This document shows, in pieces, positions 63,452-64,000 of a stretch of 64,000 nt of DNA. The stretch lies in the NCBI GenBank assembly GCA_011960625.1, contig BLMJ01000224.1, positions 1 to 64,000 of the forward strand. The letters run 5' to 3'. This stretch comes from Lachnospiraceae bacterium (GTDB lineage Bacteria; Bacillota; Clostridia; Lachnospirales; Lachnospiraceae). Every line of letters begins with the position of its first letter. Within the stretch, counting starts at the first letter, position 1. The translations under genes were made by a program, and so were the position numbers. The notes beneath the pieces were generated by a model, which saw only the letters and a list, made by a program, of their open reading frames with translations, was not told the origin of the DNA and did not search any database.

Positions 63452-63484
63452 AAAAATCGCAGAGTATCTTACTCTGCGATTTTT
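63452..63484. terminator. Perfect 15-base inverted repeat with T-runs, hairpin B
   Basis: AAAAATCGCAGAGTA-TCT-TACTCTGCGATTTTT. Both strands give a stem followed by T residues (six T then CTTTT on the minus strand), so it could terminate transcription either way. The core CGCAGAGTA...TACTC is shared with hairpin A at 63234. Confidence 0.75.
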
Positions 63485-63522
63485 CTATGTTATCAATTAT
63501 TTTATAAAACTTGCCAATGCTG

Positions 63523-63552
63523 TTGACCATACTCCCACAAAAGTGTTATAAA
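63523..63552 (+). promoter_or_regulatory. Promoter of prs
   Basis: Plus strand TTGACC, 18 bases, TATAAA, about 40 bases before the prs ATG, which has AGGAG seven bases upstream. Confidence 0.6.
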
Positions 63553-63592
63553 TAACTTAGGATTGTATCAACAACACATATAGGAGATTAAA

Positions 63593-64000
63593 ATGCCAAA
63601 CATCAAATTAATGGAAACGGCGCTTCCAATCGCGCCACTAAAAATCGCGGCTCTCGATTCCTGTAAGGAGCTTGGGCAAAAAGTAGACCAATACATCGTA
63701 CAGTTCCGTCAGGACACCCTGCGGGAATCTCTGGATTCTCCGCTCTTTTCCAGCTACCAACTGGATACCTACCTGGTGGGCTGCCAATGCCCGCGCTTTG
63801 GCACTGGGGAAGCCAAAGGCCTGATTCACGAATCTATCCGCGGTAAAGATCTATTTATCATTGTTGACGTATGCAACCACAGCCTGACTTACACGGTCAA
63901 CGGACACCCGAACCATATGTCCCCTGATGATCACTACCAAGACCTAAAACGTATCATCTCGGCAGCCAACGGCAAGGCTCACAGGTTAAATGTAATTATG
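63593..64000 (+). CDS. prs: Ribose-phosphate pyrophosphokinase, 5' part
   Basis: The gene continues beyond the window; the first 136 codons are present and it is not in the ORF track. It begins MPNIKLMETALP and contains YIVQFRQDTLRES, RFGTGEAKGLIHESIRG, DLFIIVDVCNHSLTY and NHMSPDDHYQDLKRIISAA. This matches the longer Prs variant of Clostridia, in which the usual active-site runs are recognisable. It makes PRPP from ribose 5-phosphate and ATP for nucleotide, histidine and NAD synthesis. It is divergent from the polysaccharide operon. Confidence 0.9.
   Translation, partial: MPNIKLMETALPIAPLKIAALDSCKELGQKVDQYIVQFRQDTLRESLDSPLFSSYQLDTYLVGCQCPRFGTGEAKGLIHESIRGKDLFIIVDVCNHSLTYTVNGHPNHMSPDDHYQDLKRIISAANGKAHRLNVIM

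Overview
The window looks like chromosome of a low-to-mid GC Gram-positive anaerobe of the class Clostridia, most likely family Lachnospiraceae. This is inferred from the gene complement (fused FolB-FolK, a clostridial-type Prs, a 1414-residue activase/dehydratase-like protein, an aldo/keto reductase with a ferredoxin-like tail, LytTR regulators, LoaP-type NusG paralogs) and from strong AGGAGG ribosome binding sites and sigma-A type promoters. No species can be assigned from the sequence alone. There is no CRISPR array, rRNA or intact insertion sequence. Left part (1-19 kb), mostly minus strand: a LytTR regulator; the acetate operon pta-ackA followed by DUF177 and rpmF; mgtE; tmcAL (plus strand, divergent from mgtE); polA-coaE-MBL hydrolase-degV preceded by an aldo/keto reductase; tRNA-Leu(CAA); a lipoprotein; a TrmB regulator with a lysA-like decarboxylase; and a rhomboid-fold protein followed by pyk. 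On the plus strand from 19.1 kb is the very large activase/dehydratase-like protein. Middle (23-38 kb), minus strand: an antimicrobial-peptide-type ABC transporter (ATPase, two permeases) with its OmpR/histidine-kinase pair, resembling the Cpr/Nis/Spa self-protection systems; an AgrC/LytTR two-component system linked to a DUF6033-like protein; a deletion scar joining a truncated XRE regulator to the tail of an FtsX-type permease; a degraded AAA-ATPase/PD-(D/E)XK gene; a LysM-GH25 muramidase; a MocR-type regulator behind glnS; and a NUDIX hydrolase. tRNA-Thr(GGT) follows at 38.9 kb. Folate block (39.1-43.3 kb), plus strand: folC, folE, an HD-domain gene, folP and folB-folK, ending in a bidirectional terminator. 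Surface polysaccharide block (43.3-63.2 kb), minus strand: about 20 kb of almost gapless co-oriented genes, more AT-rich in the centre. It begins with two NusG paralogs of LoaP type. These are followed by an EpsN/PglE-like aminotransferase and a PglC-like initiating sugar transferase. Next comes an unusual four-gene modification module (DegT-like aminotransferase, double GNAT with a G11 tract, ATP-grasp, FemAB-like). Three glycosyltransferases, Wzy, Wzx and a WbpG-like amidotransferase come next, and then a complete WbpA/I/B/D/E set for UDP-2,3-diacetamido-2,3-dideoxy-mannuronate. The layout suggests one very long transcript that needs processive antitermination. At the right edge the divergent prs gene is cut by the window end. 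The most unusual features are the tandem NusG paralogs (one apparently built around an ATC start) with paired hairpins in the leader, the homopolymer in the double GNAT, WbpG without HisH/HisF partners, the two deletion scars near 31.7 and 32.6 kb, and a MocR regulator whose PLP-lysine position reads arginine.
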